From assembly GCA_964551015.1 (NCBI GenBank), contig CAZKBP010000031.1, positions 1 through 64,000 of the forward strand: a stretch of 64,000 bases of DNA. Reading direction: 5' to 3'. Made by a program: the position numbers and the translations under genes. How positions within the stretch are numbered: the stretch's first letter is position 1; every line of letters starts with the position of its first letter. Source of the DNA: CAZKBP01 sp964551015. GTDB taxonomy: Bacteria; Bacteroidota; Bacteroidia; Cytophagales; Microscillaceae. Shown here piece by piece: positions 1 to 7,378 of this stretch. The notes under the pieces were generated by a model that was not told where the DNA came from, did no database searches, and saw only the letters and a program-made list of their open reading frames with translations.

Positions 1-738
1 TTTGCAAAACAAATTTGCTAGGCTGTCTATGTAGAGGTACAGTTCAAACACTGCAATCGGTAGCAAAGCATGCCCCAGCGATAGCGAAATATCAAACCAG
101 CCGTCAAAATCTGGAGTATGACCCGGAAGTGTACCCGCATTTACCAAAATCCAAAAGGCAAAACCCAGCCGAAAAAACCAAACGCCACTCACAGCCAAAA
201 AAGTACGAATTGCCCAATCTCGGTGCGTCTTGACTTTTCGCTGCACAGCCGTGCGCCAAGTCATCCCGGCACAGCTCATAATCAAAGTGGCATTGATGAG
301 GTTACCCACTGCGACCATCTTTCCCCCCACAATGCCGCGGGTATACAATAAATAAAGCCCAGCCAGACTAATCACAAACGCAGTCAAGATGTAAATACGC
401 CCGTTCCAGCGATGAAAGGTCATAAAGCGTTTTTGCAGGCGAGGGATCAACTGGAGCGGCCCGCCCACGGTGATGACCAAAGCCAAAAAAAGATGCAGTG
501 CTAAGAAAAGATTCCCCCAAAAGTCTCCCGCCACGAGGCCATGCTCGAGAGCTTTGTCCCATTTCTTGAAATTCCCGCTCAGGGTAGAACCCCCGTAGAA
601 AGCAAGGATGTAAAAAGCAAACAGCCCCTGCCCGAGGAAGGCTACCACGAACCAACTGGTGCCCGTTCTTTCTAGCAGCTTTTGGGCTTTTTGTGTGCGA
701 ATTTGCTTGGGAGTCAGGATTTCTTGAATCGTGTTCAT
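1..738 (-). CDS. DUF2306-type multi-pass membrane protein, partial
   Basis: The minus strand is open for 246 codons from an ATG at 738 and runs off the left edge of the window, so the C-terminus is missing. The protein begins MNTIQEILTPKQIR and has about six hydrophobic segments (for example WFVVAFLGQGLFAFYIL, near residue 25). Between helices are HRWNGR and HRDWAIRTF, motifs I associate with the DUF2306 family of uncharacterised membrane proteins. Function is unknown. It is divergent from the sensor kinase at 972, and the 230 bp between them hold no other gene. The membrane-protein call is firm; the family name rests on memory of motifs. Confidence 0.75.
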   Translation of the reverse strand, partial: MNTIQEILTPKQIRTQKAQKLLERTGTSWFVVAFLGQGLFAFYILAFYGGSTLSGNFKKWDKALEHGLVAGDFWGNLFLALHLFLALVITVGGPLQLIPRLQKRFMTFHRWNGRIYILTAFVISLAGLYLLYTRGIVGGKMVAVGNLINATLIMSCAGMTWRTAVQRKVKTHRDWAIRTFLAVSGVWFFRLGFAFWILVNAGTLPGHTPDFDGWFDISLSLGHALLPIAVFELYLYIDSLANLFCK

Positions 739-971
739 AATTTTTTTGGGTTATATGAAATTTTCTACAAAAGAACCTGACCAGAGCGTGCCGGGCAAAG
801 TTCTTTGACGAGAGGCCAGGTTTTGGTGACAAAAAGATGATTGATTGTCTGGCGCATTTTCCAAGAAGTCTTTATCTCCTTTGGTAATTCCTCAGGGGCA
901 TTTGGTCAAGTATTTCTATTCTCTGGTCACATGAAAATGCGAATCTGTCTGCTTTTCCGTATCTTGTGCTT

Positions 972-2132
972 ATGAATGTCTTTTTATCTGATCGCTTAGA
1001 GCACTATTGGTTTTTTCGGTACAAGCTCTATCATATTCCCTTTTGGGCGGCTTACCATTTGATGTGGGGCTTGGCAGATTTTAGTCTGGTGGAGATGGTG
1101 ACCATGCTTTTTTATTCGCCGCTCTACATTATGTTCCTCTGCTATGTGTTTCTGCACTCCTTTGCGGTATATTTTAATCTTTATTTTCTCTTTCCGAGGT
1201 ATTTGGAGAAGGGCAAGCTCAGGGCCTACATCGTGTCGCTGAGTCTGTGGACGGTTTTCACGAGTTTGGTACTCATTGCCAGTTATTTCGTGGTGGCTTA
1301 CTTGCTGGATAAGGATATTGAGTATTTCTGCGGTTTTGCTGCGACCAATGCGGATGTGTTTCAGTTTTTCTTAAATCAAGCCTTGCCCTCTACTGCTGGC
1401 GCGATGCTCTTGGGCATGAGTATCAAGCTGGCCAAAAACTGGAGTCAAGCACAAAAGCAACAAAGAGTTCTCGAGAAAGAAAAGCTAGAAACAGAATTAA
1501 AATTCTTGAGAAATCAATTCAATCCGCACTTTCTCTTCAATTCTATCAATTCTATTTTCTTTTTGATCCACAAAGACCCCGAACGCGCTTCTACGGCGCT
1601 GGCCAAGTTTTCTGAATTGCTACGCTATCAATTGTACGAATGCAATGAAAAGCAAATCTCACTTAGTCAGGAAATGGCTTATCTGGAAAATTTTGTGGCC
1701 TTGGAAAAGCTCCGAAAAAATCAAGACCTCAGAGTCAATCTCACCATTGATGCTCACCAAAAAGGGCATCTGGACATCGCTCCCTTTATCTTGATGACCT
1801 TTGTAGAAAATGCCTTCAAACACGTTTCTAAGCATCAGCACCAAAGCAACTGGATAGAAATCAGGCTCGCGCTCGAGCAGGAAACGCAGTTAATATTCGA
1901 AGTGAGCAATAGTAAATCTACCGCACCAGAAATCAATACCGAGTTGGTGAAATACGGGGGCATTGGGCTAAAAAATGTTCAGCGAAGGCTAGACTTAATC
2001 TATCCAGACCAATACGAGCTACTCATTGAAAATCATCAAGAAAGTTTTCGGGTAAAGCTACAACTGAAACTGACCGAAAGGGCACAAGCTCAGACGGTGC
2101 CCTCCGAAGCCAATTTACTTCCTCAATTTTAG
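972..2132 (+). CDS. LytS/YehU-type sensor histidine kinase
   Basis: About four N-terminal membrane segments (residues ~25-155) are followed by a coiled stretch and a His_kinase domain (PF06580 type). The phosphoacceptor sits in FNPHFLFNS, with His at about residue 186. The C-terminal ATPase part has FVENAFKH (N box) and GGIGLKNVQRRL (G box). The reading frame opens at a GTG at 966, but ATG 972 is the more likely start. It lies 3 bp upstream of a LytTR response regulator, so the two almost certainly form one operon and one phosphorelay. Members of this family sense cell-envelope or metabolite signals; the ligand here cannot be read from sequence. Confidence 0.9.
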   Translation: MNVFLSDRLEHYWFFRYKLYHIPFWAAYHLMWGLADFSLVEMVTMLFYSPLYIMFLCYVFLHSFAVYFNLYFLFPRYLEKGKLRAYIVSLSLWTVFTSLVLIASYFVVAYLLDKDIEYFCGFAATNADVFQFFLNQALPSTAGAMLLGMSIKLAKNWSQAQKQQRVLEKEKLETELKFLRNQFNPHFLFNSINSIFFLIHKDPERASTALAKFSELLRYQLYECNEKQISLSQEMAYLENFVALEKLRKNQDLRVNLTIDAHQKGHLDIAPFILMTFVENAFKHVSKHQHQSNWIEIRLALEQETQLIFEVSNSKSTAPEINTELVKYGGIGLKNVQRRLDLIYPDQYELLIENHQESFRVKLQLKLTERAQAQTVPSEANLLPQF

Positions 2133-2135
2133 TAT

Positions 2136-2858
2136 ATGATGATCAAAGCTGTAATTATCGACGATGAACCTTTGGCCCGAGAAGGGCTTGCGCATTATGT
2201 AAGAGAGGTGAATTTTTTGGAATTAGTAGATATCTGCGAAAATCCGATTGAGTTGATGCACATTTTGGATCAAACCGCCGTAGATTTGATCTTTCTAGAT
2301 ATTCAAATGCCCAAAATGAACGGGATTGATTTTTTGAATATCACCCAAAACCCACCCATGGTTATCATCACCACGGCCTACCCCAGTTATGCACTCGAGG
2401 GCTTTCGCCTCAATGTCTTGGATTATCTCCTAAAACCCATTACGTTTGACCGCTTTGTGCAGGCGGCGCACAAGGCCAAAGATTATCATCAACTTTTGAC
2501 TAAATCTGCTGAGCCTTCTTCTGACCAAGATCAAGATTATTTTTTTGTAAAATGCGACCAGAAATACGAAAAGATTTACTTTGATGATATTCTCTACATT
2601 CAAGGGCTGCAAAATTATGTAGCTATTCACACCCTCAAAGGAAAGCACATTACATTGCTCAATCTCAAAAACGTAGAAGAAAACCTCGATCCTGCCTTAT
2701 TCATCAGGGTGCACAAATCTTATATCATTGCCATCTCCAAAATAGATTCGGTTAAAAGCCACGAAATCACGATCCAAACTACTCCGATTCCTCTGAGTAA
2801 AAATTACCGAGAAGCCGTGATACAAAGGGTAGTGGCCGGAAAGCTCTGGAAGAAATAA
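2136..2858 (+). CDS. LytTR-family response regulator
   Basis: The N-terminal receiver domain has acidic residues in IIDDEP, the phosphoacceptor Asp55 in FLDIQMP, and the conserved Lys in YLLKPI. The C-terminal half (residues ~136-236) is a LytTR DNA-binding domain: YFFVKCDQKYEKI, ILYIQGLQNYVAI, FIRVHKSYIIAISKI and the closing IPLSKNYREAV. At 240 aa it is the usual length. It starts 3 bp after the kinase stop and is its likely partner. Targets are not identifiable here. Confidence 0.93.
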   Translation: MMIKAVIIDDEPLAREGLAHYVREVNFLELVDICENPIELMHILDQTAVDLIFLDIQMPKMNGIDFLNITQNPPMVIITTAYPSYALEGFRLNVLDYLLKPITFDRFVQAAHKAKDYHQLLTKSAEPSSDQDQDYFFVKCDQKYEKIYFDDILYIQGLQNYVAIHTLKGKHITLLNLKNVEENLDPALFIRVHKSYIIAISKIDSVKSHEITIQTTPIPLSKNYREAVIQRVVAGKLWKK

Positions 2859-2937
2859 GCTCCGAAAAATCAAAAATTAGTTTGATTTGATGCAATAAAC
2901 CAGTAATATTCATGCTGGAAATGTGTACACGGATTTT

Positions 2938-3726
2938 ATGGCAACGGTTCTTATCACAGGCGGCTCCAGCGGAATTGGCTTGGAAATATCTAAGTATTTT
3001 GCCCAAGCGGGTTATCAGATTCTTTGGGCATCTTTGCTAGAAGAAGAACTGACGAGTGCCAAACTCACCTTAGAAAAAGCCGTACCTGAAGTAAACATAG
3101 ATACGCTCTGCATAGATTTGTCCCAAACAGAAGCAGCCGAGCAAACTTACCACTGGGTAAAAACGCAAACATCACATCTGGACGTGCTGATCAATAATGC
3201 TGGTTTTGCGACTTATGGCTATACTTCAACCATCGCGGTACAGAAGGAAATAGAGATGATTCATCTCAATGTGCTCAGCCTTTTCAAGCTAACTAGATTT
3301 TTTCTGGAGGATATGCTCGAGGCTGATGCGGGAAGCATTATCAATATTAGTTCTAATACTGCTTTCCAGCCTGTTCCCAAAATGGCGGCCTATGCCTCTA
3401 CCAAGGCCTTTGTGGCGCATTACAGCCGAAGCCTTCAAGAAGAACTCAAAGCTCAAAAATCCAAGGTGCACGTGATGACGGTCTACCCGGCGGCCATTCG
3501 GAATACAAAATTTAGACAAGCCGCCTCCATGGAGCGCGTAAAAACGTTCGAAGGCTTGGTGGCTACCACCCAAGAAGAAGTAGCCAAGGATGTTTGGAAG
3601 GGATTTAAAAAAGGAAAAGATTTCGTACTGACGGGAGCCAAGCTTCGCCGTTTGCGATGGTTGCAAAAGCTGTCTCCTCACGCGCTAGTACAGTTTTTAC
3701 TCAGAAAAGAATTAGAAGAACGCTGA
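2938..3726 (+). CDS. Short-chain dehydrogenase/reductase
   Basis: This is a classical SDR fold of about 262 aa. The cofactor motif TGGSSGIG is near the N-terminus, followed by INNAGFATYG (NNAG) and the catalytic Ser and YASTK (YxxxK) in mid-protein. An upstream in-frame ATG lies at 2923, but ATG 2938 (MATVLITGG) places the start at the usual distance from the Rossmann motif. The C-terminus is basic (LRRLRWLQKL) and could be membrane-associated, as in DltE/YqjQ-like SDRs. It precedes a cytochrome P450 by 55 bp and may be co-transcribed with it. The substrate is unknown. Confidence 0.9.
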   Translation: MATVLITGGSSGIGLEISKYFAQAGYQILWASLLEEELTSAKLTLEKAVPEVNIDTLCIDLSQTEAAEQTYHWVKTQTSHLDVLINNAGFATYGYTSTIAVQKEIEMIHLNVLSLFKLTRFFLEDMLEADAGSIINISSNTAFQPVPKMAAYASTKAFVAHYSRSLQEELKAQKSKVHVMTVYPAAIRNTKFRQAASMERVKTFEGLVATTQEEVAKDVWKGFKKGKDFVLTGAKLRRLRWLQKLSPHALVQFLLRKELEER

Positions 3727-3781
3727 TCTACCATACATTAGGAAAGTACCCTTTACACGAATCATATCAATCGTTAAAATC

Positions 3782-5110
3782 ATGCCTACTATCACTAAAA
3801 AAGATTTAAAACACGTGCCCGGAGATTGGGGACTGCCTTTCTTCGGACATTTTTTTGAATTTGTGTCCAATGCCACCAAGTTCTACGAAGGAAAAAAGCA
3901 AAAGCACGGAGATGTCTTCAAAATGCACACGCCCCTGGGCACAGGGGTGGTGCTATGTGGCCCGACTGCCAACAAACTGATCTTGGTAGAAGAAGCCAAA
4001 TTTACCTCCAGCCAAGAAGCTTGGGAGCGCCCCATAGGTGAATTATTCCCCAATGGTCTGATGCTTATGGATGGCGAGAAGCACAAATACCACCGAGGCA
4101 TCATGCAAGATGCTTTCAAGAAGGAGCCAATGCAGGGCTATCTGGATATTATGCCCGAAATCATCCGCCAAGCTATTGACGATCTGGAAGATAAACCGAT
4201 GATACGAGCTTTTCCTTTTTTCAAAAACCTAACCCTCCGTGTTGCCGCTCGTGTCTTCTTTGGTTTAAATCCTCAGGAAGATCTGCGAAAAGTCAATCAA
4301 GCCATCACCGATATTGTCATTGCCTCCGCGGTTCTGCCCCTCAAAATTCCTTTTAGTAAATACCAAAGAGGAATCAAGGGGCGTAAATTCTTGATTCAAT
4401 ACTTTAGCGAACTCCTGCCCGAAAGACGCGCCAATCCGGGCAAGGATTTGTTTAGTAAATTTTGCCAAGCGACCAGCGAAGAGGGCGATCGCTTTACCGA
4501 TCAGGAAATCATAGATCATTTGATCTTTGTCTTGATGGCTGCCCACGATACCACGGCGATTACCCTGTCGATGATGAGCTATTTTATCGGTAAATACCCC
4601 GCCTGGCAAGAAAAACTCCGAACCGAAGCCAGAACTTATCCGATTACCCAAGATACGACCATCCAAGACCTCCGACAGCTAGAAAATATGGGTTTGGTCA
4701 TGAAAGAAACCCTGCGCATACATCCGCCCTTGATTACCGTTTCTAGAAAATTAGAAAGAGACTTGGAAGTAGAAGCTATTCATATTCCCAAAGATACTTT
4801 CGTGAATGTGGTCTTTCAGGTAACCCACCACGACTCGAGAGTTTGGAGCCATCCTGAGCAATTTGATCCAGAACGCTTCAATAGAGAACGAAACGAGCAA
4901 TCCAAGTGCCCCTTTAGCTATGCTCCTTTTGGGGCGGGGAAGCATCACTGCATTGGCTACCAGTTTGCGGAGATTTTGGTCAAGCTCGCGGTCAGTGAAT
5001 TACTTACTCGGTTCAAGGTTTCTATCGCTCATGGCTATGAAATGCCTATCAAGGATGTGCCGCTCAAACAGCCCAAGGATAATTTGCCTCTTTTCTTGGA
5101 GAAAATCTAA
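3782..5110 (+). CDS. Cytochrome P450
   Basis: The 442-aa protein carries all P450 hallmarks: the I-helix oxygen-binding motif AAHDTTAIT, the K-helix ExxR in KETLRIHPP, and the heme-binding loop FGAGKHHCIG with the Cys ligand near residue 390. There is no signal peptide or N-terminal anchor, so it should be soluble and depend on ferredoxin or another external reductase. None is encoded nearby. The sequence pattern resembles CYP120/CYP26-like or sterol/carotenoid-type P450s more than actinobacterial ones, but the substrate cannot be assigned. The preceding SDR could act on the same substrate. Confidence 0.95.
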   Translation: MPTITKKDLKHVPGDWGLPFFGHFFEFVSNATKFYEGKKQKHGDVFKMHTPLGTGVVLCGPTANKLILVEEAKFTSSQEAWERPIGELFPNGLMLMDGEKHKYHRGIMQDAFKKEPMQGYLDIMPEIIRQAIDDLEDKPMIRAFPFFKNLTLRVAARVFFGLNPQEDLRKVNQAITDIVIASAVLPLKIPFSKYQRGIKGRKFLIQYFSELLPERRANPGKDLFSKFCQATSEEGDRFTDQEIIDHLIFVLMAAHDTTAITLSMMSYFIGKYPAWQEKLRTEARTYPITQDTTIQDLRQLENMGLVMKETLRIHPPLITVSRKLERDLEVEAIHIPKDTFVNVVFQVTHHDSRVWSHPEQFDPERFNRERNEQSKCPFSYAPFGAGKHHCIGYQFAEILVKLAVSELLTRFKVSIAHGYEMPIKDVPLKQPKDNLPLFLEKI

Positions 5111-5120
5111 ACGCCTCAGA

Positions 5121-5738
5121 CTACCCGGCCTGCTTCCAATCTTTCTTTTTAGCTTTGGGTGGCTTGCGGTAGGCATAATATTGCAATACTTCTTCCAAAG
5201 CTCTGCAAATGGCTTCGTTGATCGGCAGGAAACACTGACCCAGATGAGGATCAATATTGGCTAAGCGACGGTAATAGTCACTTACCACAGGGATGGGTAA
5301 ATCTCGTTTGATGTTTTTCTCCGCTGCTTGGTATTCGCTTGCATAAGTTTGCTTGATGTTTTGGCAGGTGTAGAGGGTAGGCTCTCCGTGTTTATTACGC
5401 ATAGCTGAGAAACCAAACAGCCGACAAATCAAACCTCGATGGGTGTAGTTTTGGCAGAAGCCTTTTGATTGGCTTCCGATGACAGGTGAAAAAAGTGTGC
5501 AGAGATGTGGTGGATTCTTCTTGAGCTCTTCCCACTTCTCGAGTGCCATGCCTTGACGGTAATACTCTAAGGCCAAGGGTAAAAACTCCAAGACACAGGC
5601 TTCTATGCTTGGTTTTTCGCAGCATTTTCCACAGCCGGCCACGCAGCCCAGCCCCGTGTTGGTCTTGAATTGCTGGATAGCTTGCTCTAGGTTTTCAAAT
5701 TCTTGGTTGACTGCTTTTACTTTCTTGATAAGACTCAT
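5121..5738 (-). CDS. YkgJ-family cysteine-cluster protein
   Basis: The 205-aa protein has an N-terminal cysteine cluster, GLGCVAGCGKCCEKPSIEAC, plus CTLF, ICRLFGFSA and YTCQNIK. This is the pattern of the YkgJ (UPF0153) family, predicted to bind zinc or an Fe-S cluster. No signal peptide is seen. It is convergent with the P450, with only 10 bp between stops. The biochemical role of the family is not established. Confidence 0.85.
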   Translation of the reverse strand: MSLIKKVKAVNQEFENLEQAIQQFKTNTGLGCVAGCGKCCEKPSIEACVLEFLPLALEYYRQGMALEKWEELKKNPPHLCTLFSPVIGSQSKGFCQNYTHRGLICRLFGFSAMRNKHGEPTLYTCQNIKQTYASEYQAAEKNIKRDLPIPVVSDYYRRLANIDPHLGQCFLPINEAICRALEEVLQYYAYRKPPKAKKKDWKQAG

Positions 5739-5839
5739 AGATGATTTCTCTAATGTGAAAAATTTTAGAAAAATACATTTTTATCTTGAATTTTGCAAGC
5801 TTCTTGGAATAAAAAATCATCACCAATTGATAAAAAAAG

Positions 5840-5912
5840 CGGTACCGATGGGATTCGAACCCACGTATTCTCGGGAGACAGCCGAGTGCACCAGCCGCTG
5901 TGCTACGGCACC
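5840..5912 (-). tRNA. tRNA-Asp(GTC)-like gene
   Basis: The minus strand folds as a cloverleaf: acceptor GGTGCCG/CGGTACC, D stem GCAC/GTGC, anticodon stem CTCGG/CCGAG with loop CTGTCTC (anticodon GTC), T arm GTGGG-TTCGAAT-CCCAT, discriminator G73, no encoded CCA. G73 fits Asp identity. Position 37 is T where a purine is expected, an oddity shared with no ordinary tRNA-Asp I know. It is the last recognisable member of the array on this side of the island. Confidence 0.8.
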
Positions 5913-5920
5913 GTTTGTAG

Positions 5921-5993
5921 AGACGCTAGTGGGAATCGAACCCACATCTTCACAGTGGAAGTGTAATGTGTTAAGCCTTTACACCACAGCGTC
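5921..5993 (-). tRNA. tRNA-Gly(TCC)
   Basis: A cloverleaf reads on the minus strand: acceptor GACGCTG/TAGCGTC, D stem GTGT/ACAC, anticodon stem TTACA/TGTGA with loop CTTCCAC (anticodon TCC), T arm GTGGG-TTCGATT-CCCAC, discriminator T73. G1-C72 and T73 fit Gly identity. The CCA end is not encoded. It lies 8 bp from the Asp-like gene, in the same orientation. Confidence 0.85.
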
Positions 5994-6004
5994 TTGCTAT
6001 TATT

Positions 6005-6078
6005 TGGAAGCACGAGTAGTAGTCGAACCTGCACCTCTACATGAGAAGTGTGGCGTGTTCGTCCATTACACCATAGTG
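6005..6078 (-). tRNA. tRNA-Arg(TCT)-like, degenerate
   Basis: The acceptor is GGCACTA against TCGTGCT, with one mismatch and G1-U72. The D stem is GTGT/ACAC. The anticodon stem CCACA/TGTAG has one mismatch, with loop CTTCTCA (anticodon TCT). The T loop TTCGACT has only three of five stem pairs. A CCA end is encoded at 6005-6007. The mismatches suggest a decaying tRNA or a tRNA-like RNA. It follows directly after the CCA end of the split tRNA-Glu. Confidence 0.55.
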
Positions 6079-6083
6079 CCAAA

Positions 6084-6100
6084 TGGTAGTGCCGACGGGA
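6084..6100 (+). repeat. Left attachment-site repeat (att core)
   Basis: These 17 bp are identical to 27607-27623. On the minus strand they read as the T-arm/acceptor 3' end of tRNA-Glu, followed by A73 and an intact CCA. Inside the element (6101 onward) a degenerate tRNA-Glu-like stretch with TTTTCAA continues, so some homology beyond the core cannot be excluded. Confidence 0.7.
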
Positions 6101-6455
6101 TTACGCAACGTATTGAAAATCAATCTTTTATCCTCCAAAAATTCAATCTGACTAACGAGCGTACTAACAAACCACAGGGTAGAAAATTTTGGCACGGGGG
6201 GATTCGAGCGATCAGAACTCCGAATCGGACAGGGTATCCCCATCCTCAAATGCACCACCCTCAGAAAGTAAAAATTTATCTTGGCTGAAGTGATGTCAAT
6301 TGCCTAAAGTTATCGAGGTATTATAGACAAAAGCATAAACGAGCACTTGACCTTTAGCAAGCAGTAAAACCTCATGGCGGGATAGAACTACCAAAATCGT
6401 ACCCCCCGAGGAACACCGCATTTTTTTGATAGAGATTCGGGTTTAATTTGGCGGG
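6101..6455. other. Gene-poor element end with tRNA remnants and a repeat copy
   Basis: No credible gene lies here. On the minus strand, 6101-6190 holds a degenerate tRNA-Glu-like fragment. 6191-6260 holds another tRNA-like remnant ending in CTCGAATCCCCCCGTGCC, with a broken anticodon arm. 6244-6325 is similar (roughly three quarters of positions by eye) to 14173-14251 further inside the element. Confidence 0.45.
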
Positions 6456-6653
6456 ATGGAATTAGAAGAAAAGATGTTTGCCTTGATGGATCGCTACTTG
6501 GAGAGCGGTCTGAGCCAAAGAGCGTTTTGCGCTCAGGAGGGGATCACGCTGGCCAAGTTTGGCTACTGGCGAAGACGCTGGATGGGAGACGAAAAAAAAT
6601 GGCTGATTTGCGCGCCGACGGATGTGAGAGGCGCACTGTCAGATCAAGTATAG
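6456..6653 (+). pseudogene. Truncated IS66-type TnpA/OrfA fragment
   Basis: The 65-aa frame starts MELEEKMFALMDRYLES and continues GLSQRAFCAQEGI and KFGYWRRRW. This is the N-terminal helix-turn-helix of the small IS66 accessory protein (transposase orfA type). It ends soon afterwards, and no IS66 TnpB or TnpC follows. It is therefore a remnant of an insertion sequence at the edge of the Avs module. Confidence 0.65.
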
Positions 6654-6673
6654 ACTATTACAATTATAGCCAT

Positions 6674-7378
6674 TTATTCTTCTTCACTTGTTATGATTGA
6701 CTTTCTCAACATACTCAGTTTTTCTTTTTGTTCATCTAGCTCCGATTCAATTTTGTCGAAAATAGCCTCATATCTCTTTTGAGGAGAAAGTTCATCAAAG
6801 ATAATTTCCTCTTCTTTCTCATCAGAAAATATGATAAATGATTTACTCCGATTAACAAAATGTTCAAGGCGTTCAAGCATTCCTTCTTCGTCTTTTGTGA
6901 GCATGGATTTATGCTCCTTTAACCATTTTTGCTTTTTGTTCAAAAATTCAGAGTTAACTTGAGAAAGCAGACATAATCTGAAAATATTCTTGCTATTACT
7001 TTTAACAGTATTTACCATCTCTGTCCACGAACCCTCATTTGACATTTTGCTAAAGCCTCTAAAGTATGGTAATGGATGCTCCTTTTCAATTAACACCTCT
7101 AATAAATCAATAAGAGGTTTTAATCCGCTAAGTGGAGTTGAAATATTTGGTAAATGTTCTCTGTTTTTCCACAACTTTAAAATAACTTCACAACACTCTT
7201 TTTGCTTAGCTCTTTTATCGCTTTCGTCTTTTTCATTCTCTACTTGTAATATCAATTCGGCAACATAGTGTGACATCCATCGGCCAAGTGTATTGACACT
7301 TGGTTCAAGTTGTAATTCGTCAACAATTTTTTTACCCAATTTTATAATTTCTTCCTCTGATGGTTTTAACTTCTCCAT
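6674..7378 (-). CDS. Small partner protein of the Avs-like NTPase, function unknown
   Basis: The 234-aa, charged, helical protein (start MEKLKPSEEEIIKLG) has no signal peptide or membrane segment. A short motif, LGRWMSHYVAELI, lies near residue 31; I recall similar small proteins beside large ATPases in defence loci, but cannot name a family. Its start overlaps the last 47 bp of the large upstream gene on the same strand, implying translational coupling. Base composition is as AT-rich as that gene and lower in G+C than the chromosomal flanks. Confidence 0.7.
   Translation of the reverse strand: MEKLKPSEEEIIKLGKKIVDELQLEPSVNTLGRWMSHYVAELILQVENEKDESDKRAKQKECCEVILKLWKNREHLPNISTPLSGLKPLIDLLEVLIEKEHPLPYFRGFSKMSNEGSWTEMVNTVKSNSKNIFRLCLLSQVNSEFLNKKQKWLKEHKSMLTKDEEGMLERLEHFVNRSKSFIIFSDEKEEEIIFDELSPQKRYEAIFDKIESELDEQKEKLSMLRKSIITSEEE

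Noticed and set aside
368..832. 154-aa minus-strand ORF
   Set aside because: Shadow frame of the partial DUF2306 gene, which has clear membrane helices in the other frame.
4863..5264. 133-aa plus-strand ORF
   Set aside because: Overlaps the P450 heme-binding region and the YkgJ gene in wrong frames.
5605..6288. 227-aa plus-strand ORF
   Set aside because: It runs antisense through the YkgJ gene and three tRNA genes; peptides such as GFEPTYSRE and GIEPTSSQW come from T arms read backwards.
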